In this document: positions 6,734 through 15,800 of the stretch, one piece after another
Position numbering within the stretch: position 1 is the stretch's first letter
How the letters are laid out: each line of letters opens with the position of its first letter
Source of the DNA: Chloroflexota bacterium
GTDB lineage: Bacteria; Chloroflexota; Anaerolineae; B4-G1; SLSP01
Assembly: GCA_019873725.1 (NCBI GenBank)
Contig: JAIOAS010000012.1
Span: 1-36,694 of the forward strand
Direction of reading: 5' to 3'
Length of the DNA: 36,694 nt
The notes under the pieces: model-generated
The model's input: only the letters and a program-made list of their open reading frames with translations
Databases searched by the model: none
What the model was told of the DNA's origin: nothing
Position numbers and translations under genes: made by a program

Positions 6734-8785
6734 ATGAAGGAGAGTAGAAAGAAACTCACGCGCAGAGAATTTCTGCGCAGCGCGGCCGTCTTCACGACCG
6801 CGATGGTAGCGACGGCCTGCACCACCCCCACGCCCCAGATCATCACCCAACGCGAAGAAGTCCCGATCGAGGTCACCCGCGTCGTTGAGGTAGCCGGTAC
6901 GCCGGTGGTCCAGGTTGAACAGGTAGTCGTAACCGCGACGGCAGAGCCCGCCCCCCCGAAAGAAAAAGCCCCCGACGTACTGGGCACTTTCCCCAGAAGC
7001 GAGACCTTCATCGCCAGAATTCTCACCGGGCGTGTCGGTTCACCGGACAACTTCAACTGGTGGGTGGGTTGGAAGTGGTCGGACCGCGGCCTGCAGAACG
7101 TGGCGACTGAAGCACTCTGGACGGTCGATTTTGCCACGGGCGAGATCATCAACGGTCTGGCAGATGGCGATGCAAAATACAACGCCGACTTCACGGAATG
7201 TACAATTCCGCTGCGCAAGGGCGTTGCCTGGTCAGATGGTGAACCCTTCTCGGCTGCCGATGTGGTTTACACGGTCGAAACCCTTATGGCATACACGGAG
7301 TTCGGCGCCCATAACTACTTCGTGAACAACGTCGCCTCCGTCACCGCCGTGGATGATTACACGGTCAAGTTTGTGCTGAACCAGCCCAACTCCCGCTTCC
7401 ACACCACTTTCCTCGACCGCTGGGGCTGCACTCGGATTATGCCCAAGCACATCTTCGAGAAAGAAGCCGATCCGGTTCAGTTCACCTTCAACCCGTTTGT
7501 GGGCGTTGGCCCTTACAAACTGCACAGCTTCGATCCGCAGGGCGCCTGGACCGCATGGGAACGGCGTGAGGACTGGGACAAGAGCCCCACCGGTATCTTG
7601 TACGGCATGCCGAAGCCCAAGTACGTCATCTACCAGTTCTTCGCCGATGAAGGCGCGCAGATCCTGGCCCAATTGACCCACCAGTTGGATGCGGCGGAAC
7701 TCTCGGCCGACGGCCTCAAGGCGCTGTTGGCGCAGTCCAAGACCTCCCGCGCTTACCAGCCCACCTTCCCCTTCGTGGTCAACAACGACCCGTGCATCAC
7801 CGGCATCAACTTCAACACCGCCCGCTCGCCGTTCGATCTGCTCGATGTGCGCTGGGCTCTGTTGCTGGCGATCGATATCGTCGAGTACACGAGCATCGCC
7901 GTCGACTCCTCGGGGACCTTAAGCCCGGTGCACGTCCCGCACCTGGGTCCATACCCCCGTGACTACATCCGCCCGATGCAGGACTGGTTGAAGTCCTTCA
8001 CCATCGACGTCGATGGCGAACCCTTCGCGCCGTATGATCCAGAGGCGCCGAAACGCGTCGCGGCCTATGCCAAGAGCCGCGGTTATGTCTTCCCCGATAC
8101 GCCGGAATTCATCGAACAGGCTTTCGGTCTGGGCTGGTACAAGTATGCCCCGGATGTCGCCGAAAAACTGTTGCTGAAGAATGGTTTCTCGCGGAATGCG
8201 GACGGCAAGTGGCTGCTGCCCGATGGCAAACCGTGGAAGATCTCGTTCCTGTGCGAGACGACGCTTTCCGGCATGGGCGCGCGCAATGCGGCGGCTGCCG
8301 TACAGCAATGGAAGAAGTTCGGTATTGATGCCGAAATCTTCCCCTCAGAGGCACGCGCTGATTTGATCGCCGTCGGTGACTTCGATGTCAGCGGTGACTG
8401 GCCGGCGCAAGAACCCTGGGGTGCAGGGCCTGACCTGTACCGCGTGCTCGACCGGTGGAACTCGGCCTACCTCCGCCCGGTTGGCGAACGCACCCAGGGC
8501 CATTCCTGCCGCTGGACGAGTGAAAAGATGGATAACATCATCAAGCAGCTACGCGAGACGGACCCCTTCGATACCGAAAAAGTCATTGCGATCGGCATCG
8601 AGGGCCTCAAGGAAGCCGTCACCAATATGCCCGGCATTCCGACCTACGGGTATATCGGCTTTGTCGGCTGGGACGAGTACTTCTGGACCAACTATCCCGG
8701 CAGCGAGAATCCCTATACTCAGCCGTATACGCACTGGCCCAACTTCAAGTACATGACCCCATTCCTCGAACCTACCGGCAGGTAG
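6734..8785 (+). CDS. ABC importer solute-binding lipoprotein, family 5
   Basis: A 683-residue extracytoplasmic binding protein that delivers ligand to the permeases encoded next. ATG 6734 follows GGAGG closely. The N-terminus has a twin-arginine pattern (TRREFLRSAA, residues 9-18), a hydrophobic stretch and a lipobox ending at Cys29 (VATAC), so it is probably exported folded by Tat and anchored by lipid. A Thr/Val/Pro-rich linker (about 30-75) precedes the family 5 (DppA/OppA) fold: TVDFATGEIINGLADGD, FTECTIPLRKGVAWSDGEPF and VYTVETLMAY are typical. At about 680 residues it is longer than peptide-binding members, as are family 5 proteins that bind cello- or xylo-oligosaccharides. The shared operator with a xylanase favours an oligosaccharide ligand; this is inference. 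Confidence 0.9.
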   Translation: MKESRKKLTRREFLRSAAVFTTAMVATACTTPTPQIITQREEVPIEVTRVVEVAGTPVVQVEQVVVTATAEPAPPKEKAPDVLGTFPRSETFIARILTGRVGSPDNFNWWVGWKWSDRGLQNVATEALWTVDFATGEIINGLADGDAKYNADFTECTIPLRKGVAWSDGEPFSAADVVYTVETLMAYTEFGAHNYFVNNVASVTAVDDYTVKFVLNQPNSRFHTTFLDRWGCTRIMPKHIFEKEADPVQFTFNPFVGVGPYKLHSFDPQGAWTAWERREDWDKSPTGILYGMPKPKYVIYQFFADEGAQILAQLTHQLDAAELSADGLKALLAQSKTSRAYQPTFPFVVNNDPCITGINFNTARSPFDLLDVRWALLLAIDIVEYTSIAVDSSGTLSPVHVPHLGPYPRDYIRPMQDWLKSFTIDVDGEPFAPYDPEAPKRVAAYAKSRGYVFPDTPEFIEQAFGLGWYKYAPDVAEKLLLKNGFSRNADGKWLLPDGKPWKISFLCETTLSGMGARNAAAAVQQWKKFGIDAEIFPSEARADLIAVGDFDVSGDWPAQEPWGAGPDLYRVLDRWNSAYLRPVGERTQGHSCRWTSEKMDNIIKQLRETDPFDTEKVIAIGIEGLKEAVTNMPGIPTYGYIGFVGWDEYFWTNYPGSENPYTQPYTHWPNFKYMTPFLEPTGR

Positions 8786-8806
8786 TTCAGGCAGTATGTA
8801 GTATAA

Positions 8807-8841
8807 TAATCCTGGGCGGGCGTCTCGCTCGCCCAGGATTA
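8807..8841 (+). terminator. Intercistronic hairpin after the binding-protein gene
   Basis: TAATCCTGGGCG (8807-8818) pairs perfectly with CGCCCAGGATTA (8830-8841), followed by CTTTTG. Such a hairpin between a binding protein and its permeases usually causes partial termination or protects the upstream message, giving excess binding protein. Confidence 0.6.
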
Positions 8842-8865
8842 CTTTTGATAAGTGAGGTGATTACC

Positions 8866-9873
8866 GTGACATTCGTGAAACGATATCTCATCCCTCGTCT
8901 GATTCAATACGTTCTCGTCATCTGGCTGGGCATCACTGTCGTTTTTCTCATTCCCAGAATCACCCCCAACGACCCGGTCATGAGAATGATCGATCAGATG
9001 CAAGCGCGCGGTTCAACCCTGGAACCAGGCACGATGGATGCCATTATCCGCGACCTGACCCAGATGTATGGGCTGGAAGGTTCCTGGCTCGATCAGTATT
9101 GGGCTTTTTGGGGCAGGCTGTTCCGGGGTGACCTGGGCGTTTCCTTCTTCCAATTCCCCACCCGCGTGAACAAGCTCATTTTCACCGCGATGCCCTGGAC
9201 GTTGGGGCTGCTGTTGACCACCACTGCCATCACATGGACATTGGGCAACATCATTGGTGGATTAGCGGGTTATTATTCGCGCAAGGGTTGGTCGCGGATC
9301 CTGGATGCCGTCGCTATGGTCGTCCGCCCGCTGCCCTATTACATCTTTGCGTTCATGCTGCTCCTGATCTTTGCTTATGTCGTGCGGTGGTTCCCCATTA
9401 CAGGAGGGGCGTCGTTGGGCGCTATTCCCACCTTCACCTGGGCCTTTATCAAAGATGTGCTCTGGCATTCAGCCTTGCCGGCTATTTCGCTGATAGTGCT
9501 TGGAGGCGCAGTCACCTTCCAAACCATGAAGCTACTTGTGCAGAACATCAATGCGGAAAACTTTGTCCAGTACGCCAAACTGGGCGGCGTCAAAGAAAAC
9601 CGCATCGTGGGCAAATACGTCATTCGCAATGCTTTACTGCCGCAAATTACCGGCCTGGCGCTCGGATTGGGGCAAATTTTCAGCGGGGCGCTGATTACGG
9701 AGATCGTGTATGGTTATCCCGGCCTGGGCATGTTGCTTTACAGAGCCATCGTCAACGGAGATTACAATTTAATTATGGGAATTACGATCTTTTCTATCTT
9801 CGGCATCACGACGGCAATCCTCATCGTAGATCTGACATATCCTCTATTTGACCCGCGGGTGAGATACACATAA
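8866..9873 (+). CDS. ABC importer permease, DppB/OppB type
   Basis: A 335-residue inner-membrane permease. GTG 8866 is chosen because GAGGTG lies at 8854-8859, six bases upstream; a TTG at 8845 is in frame but sits at the end of the preceding hairpin. It has a first membrane helix (residues about 13-32), a long extracytoplasmic loop and about five further helices, the DppB plan. The cytoplasmic EAA loop is YAKLGGVKENRIVGKYVIRN, which docks on the ATPases. It pairs with the next permease to form the channel. Substrate as for the binding protein. Confidence 0.92.
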   Translation: MTFVKRYLIPRLIQYVLVIWLGITVVFLIPRITPNDPVMRMIDQMQARGSTLEPGTMDAIIRDLTQMYGLEGSWLDQYWAFWGRLFRGDLGVSFFQFPTRVNKLIFTAMPWTLGLLLTTTAITWTLGNIIGGLAGYYSRKGWSRILDAVAMVVRPLPYYIFAFMLLLIFAYVVRWFPITGGASLGAIPTFTWAFIKDVLWHSALPAISLIVLGGAVTFQTMKLLVQNINAENFVQYAKLGGVKENRIVGKYVIRNALLPQITGLALGLGQIFSGALITEIVYGYPGLGMLLYRAIVNGDYNLIMGITIFSIFGITTAILIVDLTYPLFDPRVRYT

Positions 9874-9886
9874 GGAGGCCAGTCCC

Positions 9887-10741
9887 ATGCGAACCCTCAA
9901 AGACCTTTTCAGAGATTATCGCTTCTGCGTCAGCTTTGGCGTTCTGGTGATCATTGTGATCCTGGCCCTCCTGTCGAATTTTTCGCCTTATGACCCGACG
10001 CTGTGGAATGTCGTCCCGCGAGATACCAAGCCATCGGCTGAACACTGGCTGGGCACCGATTCAAACGGCCAGGATATCTTTTGGCAGGCGACCTTTGCGG
10101 TGCGCAATTCCCTGATCATCTCCCTGATTGCCTCACTGATTTCACGGACGATCGCCATCATCGTTGGTATGATTGCCGGCTATCGAGGCGGCATAACCGA
10201 CCGGGTGCTGATGTTCGTCGGCGACAGCCTGCTGGTGATCCCCATCTTTTTGATTATGGTTATGTTGGCAATGCTGGTGCGGCAATTTATGAACCTGGTA
10301 GTTTTGGGATTGATGTTATCGGCCTTCGGTTGGGCATGGGATGCCCGCCTGATTCGCTCGATTATCCTGAGCTTGCGCGAGCGAGACTTCACCAAGACGG
10401 CCATCCTTTCCGGTACGGGAACCATCAAACTGGTCCTGAACGAATACATGCCCTTTGCCACACCGTTGATCTTCTCGACGTTAATCAATAACATCGCCTG
10501 GGCAATTGGGTTGGAGATGACCCTGGCTATTCTGGGGTTGGTCGATCTCAACATCCCGACCCTCGGCACAATGTTGAACTGGGCACTCTTCTACCAATCC
10601 ATTCTGTTAGGACGCTGGTGGTGGATCTTGACGCCGGTGGTCTTGTCGCTTATGCTGTTTGTTGCGCTTTACTGGCTCTCCGTCAGTATCAGCGAATATC
10701 TGGATCCAAGAACGCGCATCCAGCGCGTCGGGGCGCAGTGA
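9887..10741 (+). CDS. ABC importer permease, DppC/OppC type
   Basis: A 284-residue permease with AAGGAGG just before ATG 9887. It has the DppC arrangement: a short cytoplasmic N-terminus, a first helix (about 12-32), then the conserved HWLGTDSNGQDIFWQ (residues about 47-61), and five more helices. The EAA-like loop is FTKTAILSGTGTIKLVLNEY. It lies 13 bases after the first permease and ends seven bases before the ATPase gene, consistent with one transcript. Confidence 0.92.
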   Translation: MRTLKDLFRDYRFCVSFGVLVIIVILALLSNFSPYDPTLWNVVPRDTKPSAEHWLGTDSNGQDIFWQATFAVRNSLIISLIASLISRTIAIIVGMIAGYRGGITDRVLMFVGDSLLVIPIFLIMVMLAMLVRQFMNLVVLGLMLSAFGWAWDARLIRSIILSLRERDFTKTAILSGTGTIKLVLNEYMPFATPLIFSTLINNIAWAIGLEMTLAILGLVDLNIPTLGTMLNWALFYQSILLGRWWWILTPVVLSLMLFVALYWLSVSISEYLDPRTRIQRVGAQ

Positions 10742-10748
10742 GGTGACG

Positions 10749-11753
10749 ATGAACGAGACAATACTCAGAACCGAAGGGTTAAAAACCTTCTACATACTCG
10801 ACGTCTTTGGAACCCAGAAGGTCGTGAAAGCCGTCAACAACATCAATCTTGATATCCGGACCAACGAAGTCTACGGCATCGCCGGAGAAAGCGGCTGTGG
10901 AAAGACGACGCTGCTAAAAGCCCTCGCCGCCGCAATCGAGCCACCGCTGCGTCTGGTCGACGGATACATCTTTTACTACGTCGATGGAAAGCCGGTCGAT
11001 GTCAGCACACTCAGTCCAGAAGCCAAACGAAAATTACGCCTGGACTACATCGCCTACGTCCCCCAAGGCTCAATGAGCGCACTCAATCCCGTGATCAAGC
11101 TGAAAGAGACCTATCGGGATTTCATCGAAAGCCACGTGAGCGGAAAGACCAAAGAAGAGACCGTCGCGATGGCAGAGCAGCATATCACAGAGTTGGGACT
11201 GCCGCCCAAGATCCTGGAGGCGTATCCACACCAGTTGTCCGGTGGGATGCGACAGCGGGTGACGATTGCCCTGGCAGCACTGATGAAGCCCGCCATCATC
11301 ATCGCGGATGAGCCGACCACCGCGCTCGATGTGGTTGTGCAAAGAGGCGTCGTGCAGCTCTTGATGGATATTCAGAAAAAGCTGAAAAACACGATTATCC
11401 TGGTGACACACGATATGGGCGTGCAGGCCAACATCGCCGATCGGGTCGGCATTATGTATGCCGGAAAAATCGTTGAGGAATCCACAACCGAGAAGATCTA
11501 CGGTGATCCCCAGCACCCCTATACCAAATTCTTGATCAATTCACTGCCGCAGTTTGGCGACAAGTCGCCCCGCCAAAGCGTGCCCGGAAGCCCACCCTCA
11601 CTCATCGATTTGCCGAGCGGATGCGCGTTCCATCCACGGTGTCCCCATGCGATGGGAATTTGTGCAGAACAAACACCAGAGCTCATCACACTGGATACCG
11701 ATCACAAAGTCGCCTGCTGGTTGGTTGGAGGACAGCATGGAAAAACTGCTTGA
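10749..11753 (+). CDS. ABC importer ATPase, DppD/OppD type
   Basis: A 334-residue ATPase. ATG 10749, with GAGGTG just upstream, is preferred over an in-frame start at 10659 that would run inside the permease gene. Walker A is GESGCGKTT (46-54), the signature is LSGGMRQRV, and Walker B is [13 protein letters not shown]. The C-terminal extension has the oligopeptide-type [18 protein letters not shown] segment with four cysteines, a site that holds an iron-sulfur cluster in some relatives. It overlaps the next ATPase gene by 17 bases, so the two are probably translationally coupled. Confidence 0.93.
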   Translation: MNETILRTEGLKTFYILDVFGTQKVVKAVNNINLDIRTNEVYGIAGESGCGKTTLLKALAAAIEPPLRLVDGYIFYYVDGKPVDVSTLSPEAKRKLRLDYIAYVPQGSMSALNPVIKLKETYRDFIESHVSGKTKEETVAMAEQHITELGLPPKILEAYPHQLSGGMRQRVTIALAALMKPAIIIADEPTTALDVVVQRGVVQLLMDIQKKLKNTIILVTHDMGVQANIADRVGIMYAGKIVEESTTEKIYGDPQHPYTKFLINSLPQFGDKSPRQSVPGSPPSLIDLPSGCAFHPRCPHAMGICAEQTPELITLDTDHKVACWLVGGQHGKTA

Positions 11754-12717
11754 AGTCAAGAACCTGACCAAAGTGTTCACCATGGGGAGTATCCTCTCCA
11801 GAGTCAGATTGACAGCCGCCGAAGATGTGTCCTTTTACATCAAACCAGGCGAAATCTTCACCCTGGCAGGTGAAAGTGGTTGCGGCAAAACCACAACGGC
11901 CAAGATCATTCTGGGTTTCGAGGAACCAACTTCTGGCACGATCGTCCACAACGGCAAAGATCGCGCAGAAACCAAAGGCAAAAAAGTGTGGCAAGAAGAA
12001 GGCATCCAGGCCATCTTTCAAGACCCCTTTGGCACGTTCAATCCCTTGCGCGTTGTTGACCGGTATTTCTTCGAGACCGTTCAGGGCTTCAAATTGGCGG
12101 CCACCAAGCGCGAGGCCATCGAGCTGATCGACGAGACGCTGCGGTTGGTGGGACTCACCTACGAAGAATTTGCCGGAAAATACCCCAGCGAATTCTCCGG
12201 CGGGCAACTGCAACGGGTCTCCATTGCCAGAGCGTTGCTGACCAAGCCAAACCTGCTCATCGCCGACGAACCGGTTTCGATGGTCGATGCCTCGCTCCGC
12301 ATGTCCATCGTCAACCTGTTCAAGCGGCTCAAGGAGGAGACCAACCTGAGCGTGCTCTACATCACGCACGATCTGGCGACCGCCTACTACGTGAGCGAGC
12401 GCATCGCGATTATGTTCAGAGGCAATATCGTCGAAATAGGGCCGGTCGAGAAAGTCCTGATGGAGCCCAAACACCCTTACTCGCAACTGCTGCGTGAATC
12501 CATCCCTGAAGCGGATCCGACAAAGCGGTGGAGCAAGCGAATTGTCCTTGCAGAAACCGAAGAGGAGGAATACCTGAGAGTGGGATGCAAGTTCGCCGGA
12601 CGCTGCCCACATGTCATGGAGATCTGTAAAACCCAGCCTCCCAAGGATATCGACGTCGATGGGGTGCTCGTCAAATGCTTCTTGTATAACGGGACCCCGG
12701 CGACGCCGCACGAATAA
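11737..12717 (+). CDS. ABC importer ATPase, DppF/OppF type
   Basis: A 326-residue ATPase, partner of the preceding one. ATG 11737 has GGAGG six bases upstream; the earlier in-frame start at 11554 lies deep in the upstream gene. Walker A is [11 protein letters not shown], the signature FSGGQLQRVS, Walker B LLIADEPVSMVDASL. The C-terminal cysteine segment (VGCKFAGRCPHVMEIC, then VKCFLYN) is present. It is the last gene of the importer operon, followed by a strong terminator. Confidence 0.93.
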   Translation: MEKLLEVKNLTKVFTMGSILSRVRLTAAEDVSFYIKPGEIFTLAGESGCGKTTTAKIILGFEEPTSGTIVHNGKDRAETKGKKVWQEEGIQAIFQDPFGTFNPLRVVDRYFFETVQGFKLAATKREAIELIDETLRLVGLTYEEFAGKYPSEFSGGQLQRVSIARALLTKPNLLIADEPVSMVDASLRMSIVNLFKRLKEETNLSVLYITHDLATAYYVSERIAIMFRGNIVEIGPVEKVLMEPKHPYSQLLRESIPEADPTKRWSKRIVLAETEEEEYLRVGCKFAGRCPHVMEICKTQPPKDIDVDGVLVKCFLYNGTPATPHE

Positions 12718-12738
12718 CTGCCCGCCTACACCCTCACA

Positions 12739-12771
12739 AACTGCCTGAGATTTCCTTCTCAGGCAGTTTTT
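12739..12771 (+). terminator. Rho-independent terminator of the ABC importer operon
   Basis: AACTGCCTGAGA pairs with TCTCAGGCAGTT across a short TTTCCT loop, followed by TTTT. It lies 22 bases after the last ATPase stop, so the MFS-GH9 gene should have its own promoter. Confidence 0.88.
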
Positions 12772-12794
12772 GTATGGTAGAATAGACAAACCCG

Positions 12795-12838
12795 GTAGAT
12801 CGAAAAATGCTCCAAGCAAAATTAGATCTACGGAGACT
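12795..12838 (+). repeat. Two-hairpin repeat family, internally deleted copy C
   Basis: GTAGATC (12795-12801) pairs with GATCTAC (12825-12831). The left half reads GTAGATCGAAAAATGCTCC and the right end GGAGACT, the same outer blocks as copy B2 at 18101-18199 but without the two inner hairpins. It lies between the terminator and the ribosome site of the next gene, so starts upstream of it are not credible. Confidence 0.6.
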
Positions 12839-12862
12839 TTGGACTTGCGTAAGGATGAACTT

Positions 12863-15800
12863 GTGAGAAAAAACCGTTTATCAGTGTGGCACGCGATCAG
12901 GAGACTTCTACGGGACCTGGACCTCTTTGCCACAGACGGCGTGCCGCGCCGCCACCACAAAGGCATGAAAATGTTCTGGTGGGACGGTCTACTGGCAACG
13001 ATCTCCGCCGCCTTTGTGGACACCTACGTCTCCCTGTATGCACTGGCATTGGGCGCGACCAGCACCCAAATCGGGACGCTCGCCTCGGCGTCCAGTTTTC
13101 TCGGCGCGCTGACGCCGCTGCCCGGCGCGGCGCTGGTACAGAAACTCGGCCGGCGCAAACCCCTTATCGTGTGGATCTCGGCATTTCTCCGCTCGCTGAT
13201 TCTGCTAGCCGCGCTCGTCCCGCTGTTCTTCACCGGGTATACCGCCGTCTATATCGTCATCGTGTTGTTTGCCCTGCGCGCGGGATTGGGCAATCTGATC
13301 CACCCGGCGTGGGTGTCGATGACGGGAGAAGTCGTCCCACTCGAACATCGCGGGCGCTACTTCTCATCACGCAACATGGCCATGGCGCTCGCCTCGATGT
13401 TGATTGTGCCCCTGGCCGGGCAGTTGATCGACGGCATCGGTGGCATCCCCGGCTATCAAGTGAGCCTCGCCCTGGCCTTCGTGGTCGGCCTGGCCTCGTC
13501 GTATGCCTACTCGCGCATCCCAGAACAGCCACTTGCCACAGATTCACAGCAACAGCGCGCCTCGTTCTGGCAGGCCCTGCGCGGCAATCGCACCTTCTTG
13601 TACTTCACCATCATTATGATGTTCTGGAACTTCGGCGTGCAGGTCGCCGGAACGTACTTCACCGTCTACCAAAAAGATGTGCTGCAATCGACCACCCGCC
13701 TCATCGGCTTGCTGACCACTGTGACTTCGCTCACCAGCCTGATCGGCCAGCGGGTGTGGGGACGGCTGATCGACCAACGCGGCTCGCGCTGGGTGATGAC
13801 GCTGTGCGGCTTGATTATCCCCAATATGCCATTCGTGTGGATGTTCGTCACCAAGCCGTGGCACGTCGCCTTCATCTCTGTGCAAAGCGGATTTCTATGG
13901 GCCGGGTTCAACGTTGCCAGCTTCAACTTGCTGCTGGAACTGCCCGACCAGAAGCTGCGCACGCAGGCCTCGGCCAGCTACGCCACCCTCACCAACATCG
14001 CCAGCATTGTCGCGCCGCTTGTCGGTGGCCTCATCATCGACCATCTGGGCTACCGGTGGGATTTTGGCGTCTCCGCCATCCTCCGGCTGTCATCGGCGAT
14101 AGGATTCCTGATTCTACTCAAGCCGTTTGGGAAAAGTAAGAAGCAAGATGCAGGGGGCAAGAGGCAAGAATCGGCGAAAGAGAACCCAGTAGGGCCCGGC
14201 GTCAGGACTGATGACTACGAAAGTAAAGACTACGAGACTAAAGACTACAAGACTAAAGACTATAAGACTAAGGACGACAAAACTATGACAACTTTCTGGA
14301 CTTTGAACGAAAAACAGTACTACGAAGCGCCCGGCCTGGCGGCAACCGTCTTCCACGACTTTTATCCCGAAGGCAAACAGGGCGGACTCACCCTCATCCA
14401 GCATGGTGAGCGCGTGGCAGCCTGCGGAGACGTGCGCCTGGAACCCACACCCGGTCAATGGCGACCACTGCCCAAAGTGGGCGAGCGGCAGGCAGAAGGC
14501 GAGTGTATCAGCGTTCCGGCCCACTTCGAGGCAGCGAACATCCGCTACACGGTGCACATCTGGCCGGAAGGCGAGAGCTTGCGCGTCACCGTTGATTTGG
14601 CCGAAACCCTGCCGCCCGACTGGGAAGGCAAAGTCGGCTTCAACCTGGAACTGTACCCCGGTGCGCTTTTCGGCAAGACGTTTCACCTGGGAGAGACGGC
14701 GCGCGTCTTCCCGCAACAAGCCAACGGCCCGCTGCACCACATCGGTGACTGTCGGCGCTGCCCGGTTCCGCTGGCAAACGGCCCCACCCTCACCGTTGCG
14801 CCCGAAGACCCGCTGCGCCGCCTGGTCATCGAGTCACTGAGCGGCGAAATCCTCCTTTACGACGGGCGGGATACCGACGCTAACGGCTGGTTCGTCGCCC
14901 GCGAGGTCATCCGCGCCGGTGCGACGGAGAAGGCGCTGCAATGGCGCATCACGCCGCACAGCGTCCCGGAATGGCGGCGCGACCCCGTCATCTGCATTTC
15001 ACAGGTGGGCTATCATCCCGACCAGGTGAAGCAGGCCATCCTGGAACTCGACCCGCGTACCGCGGTGCTCGATACCGCCGTCCTCAAACGGCTGGACGCC
15101 AACGGCCTCACCACCACCTGGGCCGACCTGCCGACTCGCTGGGGTCGCTGGCTGGCCTACGAGTACGCGATCTTCGACTTCAGCGCCGTGCGCGAACCGG
15201 GCATGTACGTCGTCCAGTACGGCGAGCAGCGCACCCCACCCTTTGCCATCCACCCAGAGGTTTACCGGCACAACGTCTGGCAACCGACGCTGGAAACTTA
15301 CTTCCCGGTGCAGATGTGCCACGTCGAAGTGCGCGACGGATCGCGCGTCTGGCACGGCGCGTGTCACCTGGATGACGCGCTGCAAGCGCCCGCGCCGCAC
15401 GTCCACTTCGACGGCTACCGCCAGTACGAGTCCACCGACACGCCCTACGCGCCTGGCGAGCACATCCCGCACCTGGACGTGGGCGGCTGGCACGACGCCG
15501 GCGACTACGACCTGGCGGCAGGGTCGCAGGCGCGCACGACGCACTCATTAGCCCTCATCCGCGAATTGTTCGGCGTGGACACCGACCAGACCACGGTGAA
15601 CCAGGCCGAGCGGCTGGTGCTGCTGCACACGCCCGACGGCGTCCCCGACATCGTCGAACAGGTAGCGCACGGTGCGCTCAACCTGCTTTCCGGCTACCGC
15701 GCCACGGCGGGCACGGCACACCCGCACAGCTTCCACGGCATCATCGAGGCTACGCTGGCGCAGTACACCCACCTCGGTGACGCCTCCACGATGACGGATA

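Noticed and set aside
11686-13023. Minus-strand 445-codon open frame
   Set aside because: Antisense to the second ATPase gene and the start of the MFS gene, and it crosses a clear terminator.
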